NCBI RefSeq assembly: GCF_020410745.1
Contig: NZ_CP084528.1
Span: forward strand, 992,001 to 1,056,000
DNA length: 64,000 nt
Direction of reading: 5' to 3'
Origin: Kaistella polysaccharea
Lineage (GTDB): Bacteria; Bacteroidota; Bacteroidia; Flavobacteriales; Weeksellaceae
The notes below the pieces were generated by a model, which saw only the letters and a list, made by a program, of their open reading frames with translations, was not told where the DNA came from and ran no database searches. How positions within the stretch are numbered: the first letter of the stretch is position 1; each line of letters opens with the position of its first letter. A program made the translations under genes and the position numbers. Below are positions 36,522 to 43,446 of the stretch, piece after piece.

Positions 36522-36549
36522 AAATCTCAAATCTATAAATCTCAAATCT
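36522..36549. repeat. Tandem 13-bp direct repeat in the nuoM-nuoN gap
   Basis: AAATCTCAAATCT occurs at 36522-36534 and again at 36537-36549, separated by 2 bp, directly before nuoN. Each unit is itself made of AAATCT steps, so this looks like a simple-sequence expansion. Confidence 0.7.
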
Positions 36550-36556
36550 AAATTAA

Positions 36557-37936
36557 ATGAGCGTTTTAATAATTATTTTCCTTACCGCCTTGGTCGCGCT
36601 TTTTGCAGGTGTTTTCGAACAGGGGAAATTCTCACGGTATATCGGTATTCTGGGGCTAATGATTGCTTTTTACGTCAGTTTCCTGCCGGAACTTTCTTTC
36701 TTTGCTCAGTATCAGAACATGTTTGAGTTCGGGGCAAACGCAGCTTTGTTCACCAAAATAACCATTGTTATTACCATTTTATTGTTCTTCATCGCAGGTT
36801 TCGCATTTAGCAATCACCGCAGTCATCAATCAGAATTATATGCTTTAATGCTATTTTCTTTATGTGGTGGAATTGTCTTATTCGGTTTTCAGAATTTAGT
36901 AACTTTATTTCTCGGAATTGAAATTCTTTCGATCCCTTTATACGTTCTCGCCGGAAGTAATAAAACTGATCTACGCTCCAACGAAGCTTCAATTAAATAT
37001 TTTTTGATGGGTGCTTTTGCAACAGGATTTCTTTTATTCGGAGTTGCACTCATTTACGGAAGCAGCGGCAGTTTTGATCTGTACACCATTCATGCTTTTG
37101 CCGTTCAAAATCCGAAAAATTTAATGTTTATTTTAGGTGCTATATTAATGCTGGTAGCTTTGGCTTTCAAAGTTTCCCTCGCACCTTTCCATATGTGGAG
37201 TCCAGATGTTTATCAGGGTTCACCATCGTTAATCACGGCGTTTATGATGTCGGTCGTTAAGATTTCAGCCTTCTTCGCTTTCTTTAAATTAATGACGATC
37301 GGTTTCCTAGGAATTACCGGCGAATGGATTAATGTGATTGGGGTAATGATTATTATCACACTATTCCTTGCGAATGTAATGGGTCTTGCGCAAACCAATG
37401 TAAAGCGAATGTTAGCCTATTCTTCCGTTTCTCACGTTGGTTATTTATCCCTTATTTTTTACGGAATGAACAGTTTGTCGAGTTATAACCTGGCATTTTA
37501 TTTATTCGCATATTCATTAGCAACTGTAGGCGTAATGATGTGTTTAATCTGGGTTGAAAAACTGAAAAGAGAGACTTCTTATAACGCTTTCAAAGGTTTG
37601 GCACATACCGAACCTATCTTGGCGGTAACTGCAACAGTTTCATTATTATCAATGGCTGGGATTCCATTAACTGCAGGTTTTATGGGGAAATTTGCCATCT
37701 TTGCACAAGCAATTGATAACACGCCATTCCTCGTATTAGTCGCGGTTTTAGGATCTGCAATTTCCATCGCTTATTATCTTCGACTAATTATGTCGATGTT
37801 TTTTCCGAAAGAAAGCAGCTTCAAAACTTCAGAAAAAGTTTCACTAACTTACAATATTGTAGCGGTCTTCATTATCGTGGCATTAGTAGCGATGGGAGTT
37901 TTCCCAGATTTGTTTGCGAAACAATTCGGTTTGTAA
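36557..37936 (+). CDS. nuoN: NADH-quinone oxidoreductase subunit N
   Basis: 459 residues, the third antiporter-like subunit. Conserved LFLGIEILSIPLYVLAG carries the essential glutamate, and FKVSLAPFHMWSPDVYQGSP contains the lysine and the broken-helix loop. It closes the 14-subunit cluster and is followed 22 bp later by a terminator. Confidence 0.95.
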   Translation: MSVLIIIFLTALVALFAGVFEQGKFSRYIGILGLMIAFYVSFLPELSFFAQYQNMFEFGANAALFTKITIVITILLFFIAGFAFSNHRSHQSELYALMLFSLCGGIVLFGFQNLVTLFLGIEILSIPLYVLAGSNKTDLRSNEASIKYFLMGAFATGFLLFGVALIYGSSGSFDLYTIHAFAVQNPKNLMFILGAILMLVALAFKVSLAPFHMWSPDVYQGSPSLITAFMMSVVKISAFFAFFKLMTIGFLGITGEWINVIGVMIIITLFLANVMGLAQTNVKRMLAYSSVSHVGYLSLIFYGMNSLSSYNLAFYLFAYSLATVGVMMCLIWVEKLKRETSYNAFKGLAHTEPILAVTATVSLLSMAGIPLTAGFMGKFAIFAQAIDNTPFLVLVAVLGSAISIAYYLRLIMSMFFPKESSFKTSEKVSLTYNIVAVFIIVALVAMGVFPDLFAKQFGL

Positions 37937-37957
37937 GATTGAATTAAAAATATTTTT

Positions 37958-37988
37958 AAAACGCATTTCTTTCGACTTGCGTTTTTTT
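37958..37988 (+). terminator. Terminator of the nuo operon
   Basis: AAAACGCA (37958-37965) pairs with TGCGTTTT (37978-37985) across a 12-nt loop, leading into a T7 run. Only 22 bp after nuoN. Confidence 0.75.
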
Positions 37989-37999
37989 ATAACTAAAAT

Positions 38000-38015
38000 T
38001 TAATCATTTGATTAA
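38000..38015. promoter_or_regulatory. Putative operator for the efflux-cluster TetR
   Basis: TTAATCATTTGATTAA, two 7-bp arms with a 2-bp centre, 53 bp upstream of the tetR start. It abuts the promoter element at 38020-38052, the position expected of an autorepressor site. Confidence 0.45.
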
Positions 38016-38019
38016 TTCA

Positions 38020-38052
38020 TTTGTTTAAATCAAAAATTTAATACTAACTTTA
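38020..38052 (+). promoter_or_regulatory. Bacteroidota-type promoter of the tetR-efflux cluster
   Basis: TTTG (38020-38023), 21-bp spacer, TAACTTTA (38045-38052; one mismatch to TAnnTTTG), 16 bp before the tetR ATG. Confidence 0.5.
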
Positions 38053-38068
38053 CTTTATAATTTAAGAT

Positions 38069-38665
38069 ATGAAAACAGAAGAATATTCTACCGAAGATAA
38101 AATCCTGATTGCTGCTTCAAAAGTTTTCACTGAAAAAGGTTTTTCAGGTACACGAACACGCGATATTGCGGAGGAAGCCGGAATTAATTTGGCGCTTCTC
38201 AATTACTATTTTCGAACCAAAGAAAAACTGTTTGAACAGGTCATGAAGGTCAAAATCGTTTTGCTCTTTGGACAGATTATTCCCATCATTACAAATGAAA
38301 AAACGTCTTTAGATGAAAAAATCAATTTAGCGAGTATAAAGTATTTTGACATTTTAACTAAAAATCCTAACCTACCAATTTTTGTTTTAAGTGAAATTCA
38401 GAAGAAAACCTCGGATGTGAAATCAATTCTTCCTTTTGAAAAAGTATTGAACAATTCCTATTTGATGAAACAGATTAAAGAAAGAAAACCTGACGTTAAT
38501 CCTTTTCACTTTTTATTGAATTTTCTAAGCATGACGGTTTTTCCCTTTTTAGGAAAACCAATTCTTCAATCATTTGATTTGATGGATGATGCTGAATTTC
38601 AACAGTTCGTGGAAGAAAGAAAAACAATGGTTCCGATGTGGATCAAGATGATGCTGAATAATTAA
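38069..38665 (+). CDS. TetR/AcrR family regulator (CecR-like position)
   Basis: 198 residues. The N-terminal DNA-binding domain has RTRDIAEEAGINLALLNYYF followed by RTKEKLFEQ (about residues 28-58), the standard TetR helix-turn-helix. The ligand domain is unassigned. It precedes a TolC-HlyD-ABC-ABC-permease-permease cluster, the same arrangement as E. coli cecR(ybiH)-ybhGFSR, so it probably represses that exporter and responds to an exported compound. It is separated from the TolC gene by an inverted-repeat element (38673-38817). Confidence 0.88.
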   Translation: MKTEEYSTEDKILIAASKVFTEKGFSGTRTRDIAEEAGINLALLNYYFRTKEKLFEQVMKVKIVLLFGQIIPIITNEKTSLDEKINLASIKYFDILTKNPNLPIFVLSEIQKKTSDVKSILPFEKVLNNSYLMKQIKERKPDVNPFHFLLNFLSMTVFPFLGKPILQSFDLMDDAEFQQFVEERKTMVPMWIKMMLNN

Positions 38666-38672
38666 TAAATCA

Positions 38673-38817
38673 AACCACAAAAGTCACAAAAGTGAATTGT
38701 TTAAAATTGAAAATGCAGCACTATAGAGTTCATATAATTTTTGAAAATCTATAGATTTTCTCTTTTGTGAACTTCTGTAAAACTTTTTCAGAGTGTTCTT
38801 TTGTGACTTTTGTGGTT
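38673..38817. repeat. 145-bp element with perfect 20-bp terminal inverted repeats (copy A)
   Basis: AACCACAAAAGTCACAAAAG at 38673-38692 and its exact complement at 38798-38817. The interior contains a perfect 18-bp palindrome GAAAATCTATAGATTTTC (38743-38760) flanked by AGTTCA/TGAACT, so the whole element can fold as one long hairpin. The same termini bound copy B at 41133-41282. It has no coding capacity and lies between tetR and the TolC gene. Confidence 0.75.
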
Positions 38818-38853
38818 AAAAACTTCGCACATTCTATGTTTAAAATGATAAAA

Positions 38854-40101
38854 ATGAAAATCTTAAAATACATATTCCTCCTCCTCTTCTTCTCAGTCAA
38901 TGCTCAAACATTGACTTTAGAAGAATGTTACGATTTGGCCAAACAAAATTACCCGCTCATTAAAAGACATGATTTAATTGCGAAGACCAAAGAATACAAT
39001 TTGCAGAATGCGGCAAAAGGTTGGCTTCCTCAAATCCAGATTGTGGGACAGGCAACTTATCAAAATGATGTGATTCAGTTCCCAATTCAACTGCCCAATA
39101 TGACCAATGAACCATTGAGCAAAGATCAATATAAAGTATATGCCGACGTTCAGCAAAATATTTACGATGGCGGAATGATTGCCAATCAAAAAAAAATGGC
39201 AACCATTAATTCCGAAATAGAACTACAAAAAACAGAACTTGAAACCGATCAGTTAGAAATGAGAATCAACCAAATTTATTTTGGAATTCTACAAACCGAT
39301 GAGCAACTTCAACAAACAGAATTAACCAAATCTGACTTATCAAGCGGACTAAAAAAAGCCGAAGCACAATTAGAAAACGGCGTTATCTTTAGAAGTAATG
39401 TCGATGTTCTGAAAGCACAAATCGTCAATCTCGAACAAAAACAATTGGAGCTCCAATCCACGAAAAAAAGTTTTTTACAGATGCTTTCTCTTTTCATTAA
39501 TAAAAATATCGATGAAAATACCACGCTCGAAAAACCAGAGAAAATTCTGATTCAAGATGAAAATAAACGTGCAGAACTGAAACTCTTTGAATTGCAAAAA
39601 CTCGGTCTAGAACAGCAGAAAGCAAATATCAATTCCAAAAACCTTCCAAAGCTCGGAGCTTTCTTTCAAGGTGGTTACGGAAAACCCGGTTTCAATATGT
39701 TGAAAAATGAATTCGATGTTTTTTACATCGGTGGTTTGCGTTTAAACATTCCGATTTCGGGATTTTACACCAGGAAAAATGATTTGGCTTTGGTCGAAAC
39801 GCAACAGCAGGAAATCGACGTTCAGAAAGAAAACTTCCTTTTTAATCAGCAGTTTCAAACCATTCAGAACAACAGCGACCTCGATAAAATTCAGCAATTG
39901 ATTAATAAAGACAATGAACTCATCCAATTACGTGAAAGCATTAGAAAAGCCTCTTTAGCCCAACTGGAGAACGGAGTTATTACGACCAATGATTATTTGC
40001 GGGAAGTGAATGAACTCGACCGGGCAAAAAATCAAAGGATCATTCACGAGATCCAATATCTTCTGACACAATATAATTTGAAAGCACAACTTAATCAGTA
40101 G
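38854..40101 (+). CDS. TolC family outer membrane efflux protein
   Basis: About 415 residues: signal peptide MKILKYIFLLLFFSVNAQ, then the alternating helix/strand organisation of OEP proteins, including LTLEECYDLAKQNYPLIK at the mature N-terminus and a repeat of that pattern in the second half. It forms the trimeric outer-membrane duct of a tripartite exporter with the HlyD and ABC genes downstream. The frame is open upstream to a GTG at 38767, but that part lies in the inverted-repeat element; ATGs at 38836 and 38845 are also possible. The stop TAG is formed at the boundary with a TTGACAG-type repeat. Confidence 0.88.
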   Translation: MKILKYIFLLLFFSVNAQTLTLEECYDLAKQNYPLIKRHDLIAKTKEYNLQNAAKGWLPQIQIVGQATYQNDVIQFPIQLPNMTNEPLSKDQYKVYADVQQNIYDGGMIANQKKMATINSEIELQKTELETDQLEMRINQIYFGILQTDEQLQQTELTKSDLSSGLKKAEAQLENGVIFRSNVDVLKAQIVNLEQKQLELQSTKKSFLQMLSLFINKNIDENTTLEKPEKILIQDENKRAELKLFELQKLGLEQQKANINSKNLPKLGAFFQGGYGKPGFNMLKNEFDVFYIGGLRLNIPISGFYTRKNDLALVETQQQEIDVQKENFLFNQQFQTIQNNSDLDKIQQLINKDNELIQLRESIRKASLAQLENGVITTNDYLREVNELDRAKNQRIIHEIQYLLTQYNLKAQLNQ

Positions 40102-40124
40102 TTGACAGGTGATAGTTGAAAATT
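40099..40124. repeat. TAGTTGACAG repeat, copy 1
   Basis: TAGTTGACAGGTGATAGTTG follows directly from the TolC stop codon. Related units are at 42988-43018, 43411-43441 (inverted) and 47751-47796. Confidence 0.6.
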
Positions 40125-40153
40125 AAATAAAGACTCTTTTTAAAAAAGATCCG

Positions 40154-41125
40154 ATGAAAAAATATATTTTATTTACAGCCCTACTTTCCCTCGCTGCCTG
40201 CAATAATTCAGATAATTCCTACGATGCGTCGGGAACATTCGAAGCCGATGAACTGATGGTCACTGCCAAAGCCAATGGAACGATCCTGCAACTCAATATA
40301 GAAGAAGGTCAGCAATTGTCACCCAATGAAAAAGTCGGCGAAATAGATCCCAAGAACGTAGAACTTCAAAAGGAACAGGTTATCGCTAGCATGGATGCTA
40401 TTGAGCAAAAAACAAATTCTGCTCTTCCACAAATTCAGGTTTTGCAATCTCAGATATCCGGACAATCTGCAAATGTTTCCGTTTTACAGGAACAACTTCA
40501 AAATGCAATTCGGGAAAGAAACAGAACTGCAAATTTGGTGGCCAAAGATGCCGCAACAAAAAAACAACTTGATGATGCAAACGGACAAATAAAAGTGATT
40601 CAGAAACAGATTGTTGCGGCTCAAAGTCAGTTGAGTATTTTACAGCAACAGATTTCCACCACCAAACAAAATGTCTCCATTCAAAACCGCGCGATTTTAG
40701 GTGAAAGAAAACCAACCGAGAAAAAGGTGGAGCAAATCGATGAACAGTTAAAAAATAACAAGATTGAAAGTCCGATTGCCGGTATGGTTTTAACGAAATA
40801 TCTAAATCAAGGTGAGTTTGCAACGGTTGGAAAACCTATTTTCAAAATGGCAAATTTAGAAGTGATGACTTTAAAAACCTTTGTGACCGGAGATCAATTG
40901 CCCCAAATAAAAATCGGACAACAGGTAAAAGTCCTCATCGACGCTGGAGAAGGAAAAACCAAAGAACTTCCCGGAACAATTTACTGGATCAGTTCCAAAG
41001 CCGAGTTTACCCCGAAAACCATTCAAACCAAAAACGAACGAGCCAATTTAGTTTACGCGGTAAAAATCCACGTCAAAAACGATGGCTATCTCAAAATCGG
41101 AATGTATGGTGACGTGAAATTCTAA
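40154..41125 (+). CDS. HlyD family membrane-fusion lipoprotein (YbhG-like)
   Basis: 323 residues. The signal sequence ends in a lipobox (LSLAAC, Cys16), so it is a lipoprotein. It then has the usual adaptor layout: a lipoyl half-motif (VTAKANGTILQLNIEEGQQL), a long coiled-coil hairpin (about residues 75-195, rich in Gln), the second lipoyl half (NNKIESPIAGMVLTKYLNQG) and a beta-barrel domain. It should bridge the ABC permeases and the TolC duct. It corresponds to YbhG of E. coli. It lies 52 bp after the TolC gene, with a short repeat between. Confidence 0.88.
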   Translation: MKKYILFTALLSLAACNNSDNSYDASGTFEADELMVTAKANGTILQLNIEEGQQLSPNEKVGEIDPKNVELQKEQVIASMDAIEQKTNSALPQIQVLQSQISGQSANVSVLQEQLQNAIRERNRTANLVAKDAATKKQLDDANGQIKVIQKQIVAAQSQLSILQQQISTTKQNVSIQNRAILGERKPTEKKVEQIDEQLKNNKIESPIAGMVLTKYLNQGEFATVGKPIFKMANLEVMTLKTFVTGDQLPQIKIGQQVKVLIDAGEGKTKELPGTIYWISSKAEFTPKTIQTKNERANLVYAVKIHVKNDGYLKIGMYGDVKF

Positions 41126-41132
41126 ATCATTA

Positions 41133-41282
41133 AACCACAAAAGTCACAAAAGATAAATGCCTTAAAAGATTTATTAATAACTTCTTTAAAGTCCACAAAA
41201 TATTTTAGCAGGTATCTTTTTTAAACTTTATGCGTAATAAGGTCCAACTATAAAAAGAAGAACTTTTGTGACTTTTGTGGTT
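41133..41282. repeat. 150-bp element with perfect 20-bp terminal inverted repeats (copy B)
   Basis: The same 20-bp termini as copy A: AACCACAAAAGTCACAAAAG at 41133-41152 and its complement at 41263-41282. The interior is largely different in sequence but again partly self-complementary (CTTAAAAGAT / ATCTTTTTTAA). It lies between the HlyD and first ABC genes. Confidence 0.75.
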
Positions 41283-41309
41283 AAAAAAATTTCAGTTAAA
41301 ACAGTATCA

Positions 41310-42233
41310 ATGAAATCAATCATCGTCAACAATCTCATCAAAACCTACGGCAAGAAAACTGAAAAAGTACTTGCAGTGGATGACGTGAGTTTCGATGTCA
41401 ACCCGGGAGAAATATTCGGCTTGATTGGTCCTGACGGTGCCGGGAAAACTTCCATCTTCAGAATGTTGACGACGGTTCTTCTACCCGATTTCGGTTCTGC
41501 GTCGATTGAAGGTTTTGATATGGTAAAAGATTATAAAGAAATTCGGAAAATTTTGGGTTACATGCCTGGACGTTTTTCACTCTATCAGGATTTAACGATT
41601 GAAGAAAATCTGGAATTTTTTGCCAGCGTTTTTAATACGACCATTGCAGAAAACTACGATTTGATCAAAGACATCTATATTCAAATTGAACCTTTTAAAG
41701 ATCGAAGAGCCGGAAAATTATCAGGCGGAATGAAACAGAAACTCGCTTTATGCTGCGCCTTAATTCATAAGCCGAAAGTATTATTTCTGGACGAACCGAC
41801 CACGGGAGTTGATCCTGTTTCGAGAAAGGAATTTTGGGAAATGTTGCAGCGTTTGAAATTACAGGGAATCACCATGGTCGTGGCGACACCTTATATGGAC
41901 GAAGCCGCCTTGTGTGACCGAATCGCTTTAATGCAAAATGGAAAAATTCTTTCAATCAATACGCCGGAAAATATCAGCAAAGCTTATCCTGATTTACTTT
42001 TCGAAGTGAAAGCCGGACGAACTGCAAATGTATTGCGTGCTTTGGAAACCTTCGACCAAAAGAAAAATGTCTATGCGTACGGAGAATTTGTGCATTTAAG
42101 TGTGGACCAGAATGAAAATTTCGACATCGAAAACATTACAGAATATTTGAAAAAAGAAGGACTTGAAAATATTGAAATCAATCCTATAAAAGCCAGTATC
42201 GAAGATAGTTTTATTCGCTTATTATCCAATTAA
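41310..42233 (+). CDS. ABC transporter ATP-binding protein, NBD1 of a YbhF-like pair
   Basis: 308 residues from MKSIIVNNLIKTYGKK. Walker A GPDGAGKT (40-47), signature LSGGM (137-141) and Walker B VLFLDEP (157-163, Glu162) are present. The Q-loop position is Gly87 (YMPG) and the H-loop histidine is replaced by Pro194 (VVATPYMDEA). With the next gene this is a split version of E. coli YbhF, which is one fused protein. The frame is open to a GTG at 41268 inside inverted-repeat copy B; that extension is rejected because it encodes repeat sequence (TFVVK). Confidence 0.9.
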   Translation: MKSIIVNNLIKTYGKKTEKVLAVDDVSFDVNPGEIFGLIGPDGAGKTSIFRMLTTVLLPDFGSASIEGFDMVKDYKEIRKILGYMPGRFSLYQDLTIEENLEFFASVFNTTIAENYDLIKDIYIQIEPFKDRRAGKLSGGMKQKLALCCALIHKPKVLFLDEPTTGVDPVSRKEFWEMLQRLKLQGITMVVATPYMDEAALCDRIALMQNGKILSINTPENISKAYPDLLFEVKAGRTANVLRALETFDQKKNVYAYGEFVHLSVDQNENFDIENITEYLKKEGLENIEINPIKASIEDSFIRLLSN

Positions 42234-42234
42234 A

Positions 42235-42990
42235 ATGATGACTTCAGACAACCAAAATATCGCCATCAAAGCAGAAAATATCACCAAGACTTTTGGAGAT
42301 TTTACGGCGGTTGATCATATCAGTTTTGAAGTAACCAAAGGGGAAATTTTCGGTTTCCTGGGAGCCAATGGTGCTGGAAAAACTACAGCGATGCGAATGT
42401 TCAGCGGACTTTCAATTCCGACTTCTGGAACTGCGACGGTCGCAGGGTTTGATGTTTATAAGGAAACCGAAAAGATTAAGAAAAACATTGGTTATATGAG
42501 TCAAAAGTTTTCTCTGTACGGCAATTTGACCGTTAAAGAAAACCTGAATTTCTTCGGTGGAATTTACGGAATACCAAGAAAGAATTTGAAAATAAAACGC
42601 GATCAACTCATCCAAGAACTCGGACTTGAAAATGAAAAAAACAAATTGGTTTCAGAACTTCCCTTAGGGTGGAAACAGAAATTAGCTTTCTCGGTTGCCA
42701 TATTTCACGAACCTCAAATTGTCTTTCTTGATGAACCAACTGGCGGTGTAGATCCTGTGACCAGACGGCAATTTTGGAATATGATTTATGAAGCCTCCGA
42801 CCGTGGAATTACCATTTTTGTGACGACGCATTATATGGACGAAGCCGAATATTGCGACCGCATCTCCATTATGGTTGATGGAAAAATAGCGGCCTTAGAT
42901 ACTCCAGCACAATTGAAAAAACAATTCAATGCGCAAAATATGGATGATGTTTTCTATGAATTAGCACGCGGTGCGAAACGGATAGAATAG
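42235..42990 (+). CDS. ABC transporter ATP-binding protein, NBD2 of a YbhF-like pair
   Basis: 251 residues. Walker A GANGAGKT (43-50), Q-loop Gln90 (YMSQ), Walker B IVFLDEP (162-168) and H-loop His199 (TTHYMDEAE) are intact, but the signature motif is LPLGW (142-146) instead of LSGGQ. It is thus complementary to NBD1, and one composite ATP site is canonical. It begins 1 bp after NBD1. The TAG stop lies at the edge of the repeat that bounds the four-helix-bundle insertion. Confidence 0.9.
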   Translation: MMTSDNQNIAIKAENITKTFGDFTAVDHISFEVTKGEIFGFLGANGAGKTTAMRMFSGLSIPTSGTATVAGFDVYKETEKIKKNIGYMSQKFSLYGNLTVKENLNFFGGIYGIPRKNLKIKRDQLIQELGLENEKNKLVSELPLGWKQKLAFSVAIFHEPQIVFLDEPTGGVDPVTRRQFWNMIYEASDRGITIFVTTHYMDEAEYCDRISIMVDGKIAALDTPAQLKKQFNAQNMDDVFYELARGAKRIE

Positions 42991-43018
42991 TTGACAGTTG
43001 ATAGTGGAAAGTTGATAG
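42988..43018. repeat. Left imperfect inverted repeat of the four-helix-bundle segment
   Basis: TAGTTGACAGTTGATAGTGG and following bases, overlapping the stop codon of the upstream ABC gene. The reverse complement of 43411-43441 begins TAGTTGACAATTGAAAGTTG, clearly related. Confidence 0.65.
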
Positions 43019-43047
43019 CGAAAACCAAGATGATAAAATTTTAAATT

Positions 43048-43410
43048 ATGGAAAATAATACGGTAGCCGAAAAATCAATTGCATTTTCAATTCGACTGAT
43101 TAAGATTTACAAAATATTGACCCAAGATAGAAAAGAATATATTTTATCAAAACAACTATTGCGCAGCGGAACTGCAATTGGCGCGTTAATTAGAGAAGCA
43201 GAACACGGTCAATCCAAAGCAGATTTTCTAAACAAAATGAATATCGCTTTAAAAGAAGCAAATGAAACAGATTATTGGTTACTCCTACTCTACAAAGGCG
43301 AATTCTTAAACGAAAAGGAATATCAATCAATTATAGAAGACTGTACAGAACTACTAAAAATGCTCATAAAAATTGTAAAAACAACAAAAGAAAATTTAGG
43401 CAGAATTTAA
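43048..43410 (+). CDS. Four-helix-bundle protein (S23/IVP-like)
   Basis: 120 residues, almost wholly helical. VAEKSIAFSIRLIKIYKIL at the N-terminus, QLLRSGTAIGALIREAEHG in the middle and NETDYWLLLLYKGEFLN later are the hallmarks of the four-helix-bundle family that includes the protein encoded in 23S rRNA intervening sequences and Avd of diversity-generating retroelements. Molecular function is unsettled; nucleic-acid binding is likely. It is not part of YbhGFSR-type exporters. Here it splits ATPase from permease genes and is bounded by imperfect inverted repeats, suggesting an insertion. Confidence 0.85.
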   Translation: MENNTVAEKSIAFSIRLIKIYKILTQDRKEYILSKQLLRSGTAIGALIREAEHGQSKADFLNKMNIALKEANETDYWLLLLYKGEFLNEKEYQSIIEDCTELLKMLIKIVKTTKENLGRI

Positions 43411-43441
43411 CTTTCAACCCTCAACTTTCAATTGTCAACTA
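43411..43441. repeat. Right imperfect inverted repeat of the four-helix-bundle segment
   Basis: CTTTCAACCCTCAACTTTCA and following bases begin right after the four-helix-bundle stop codon and end TTGTCAACTA, 5 bp before the permease ATG. Inverted relative to 42988-43018. Confidence 0.65.
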
Positions 43442-43446
43442 AATAA

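Noticed and set aside
36522-36549. CRISPR-like repeats in the nuoM-nuoN gap
   Set aside because: Only two 13-bp copies with a 2-bp gap; there are no spacers and no cas genes.
38767-38853. Upstream extension of the TolC frame from a GTG
   Set aside because: It lies in the inverted-repeat element and encodes repeat sequence (FVTFVVK); the signal peptide starts only at about 38854.
41268-41309. Upstream extension of the first ABC ATPase
   Set aside because: It starts inside TIR copy B and yields the same repeat-derived TFVVK peptide; the normal N-terminus is at 41310.
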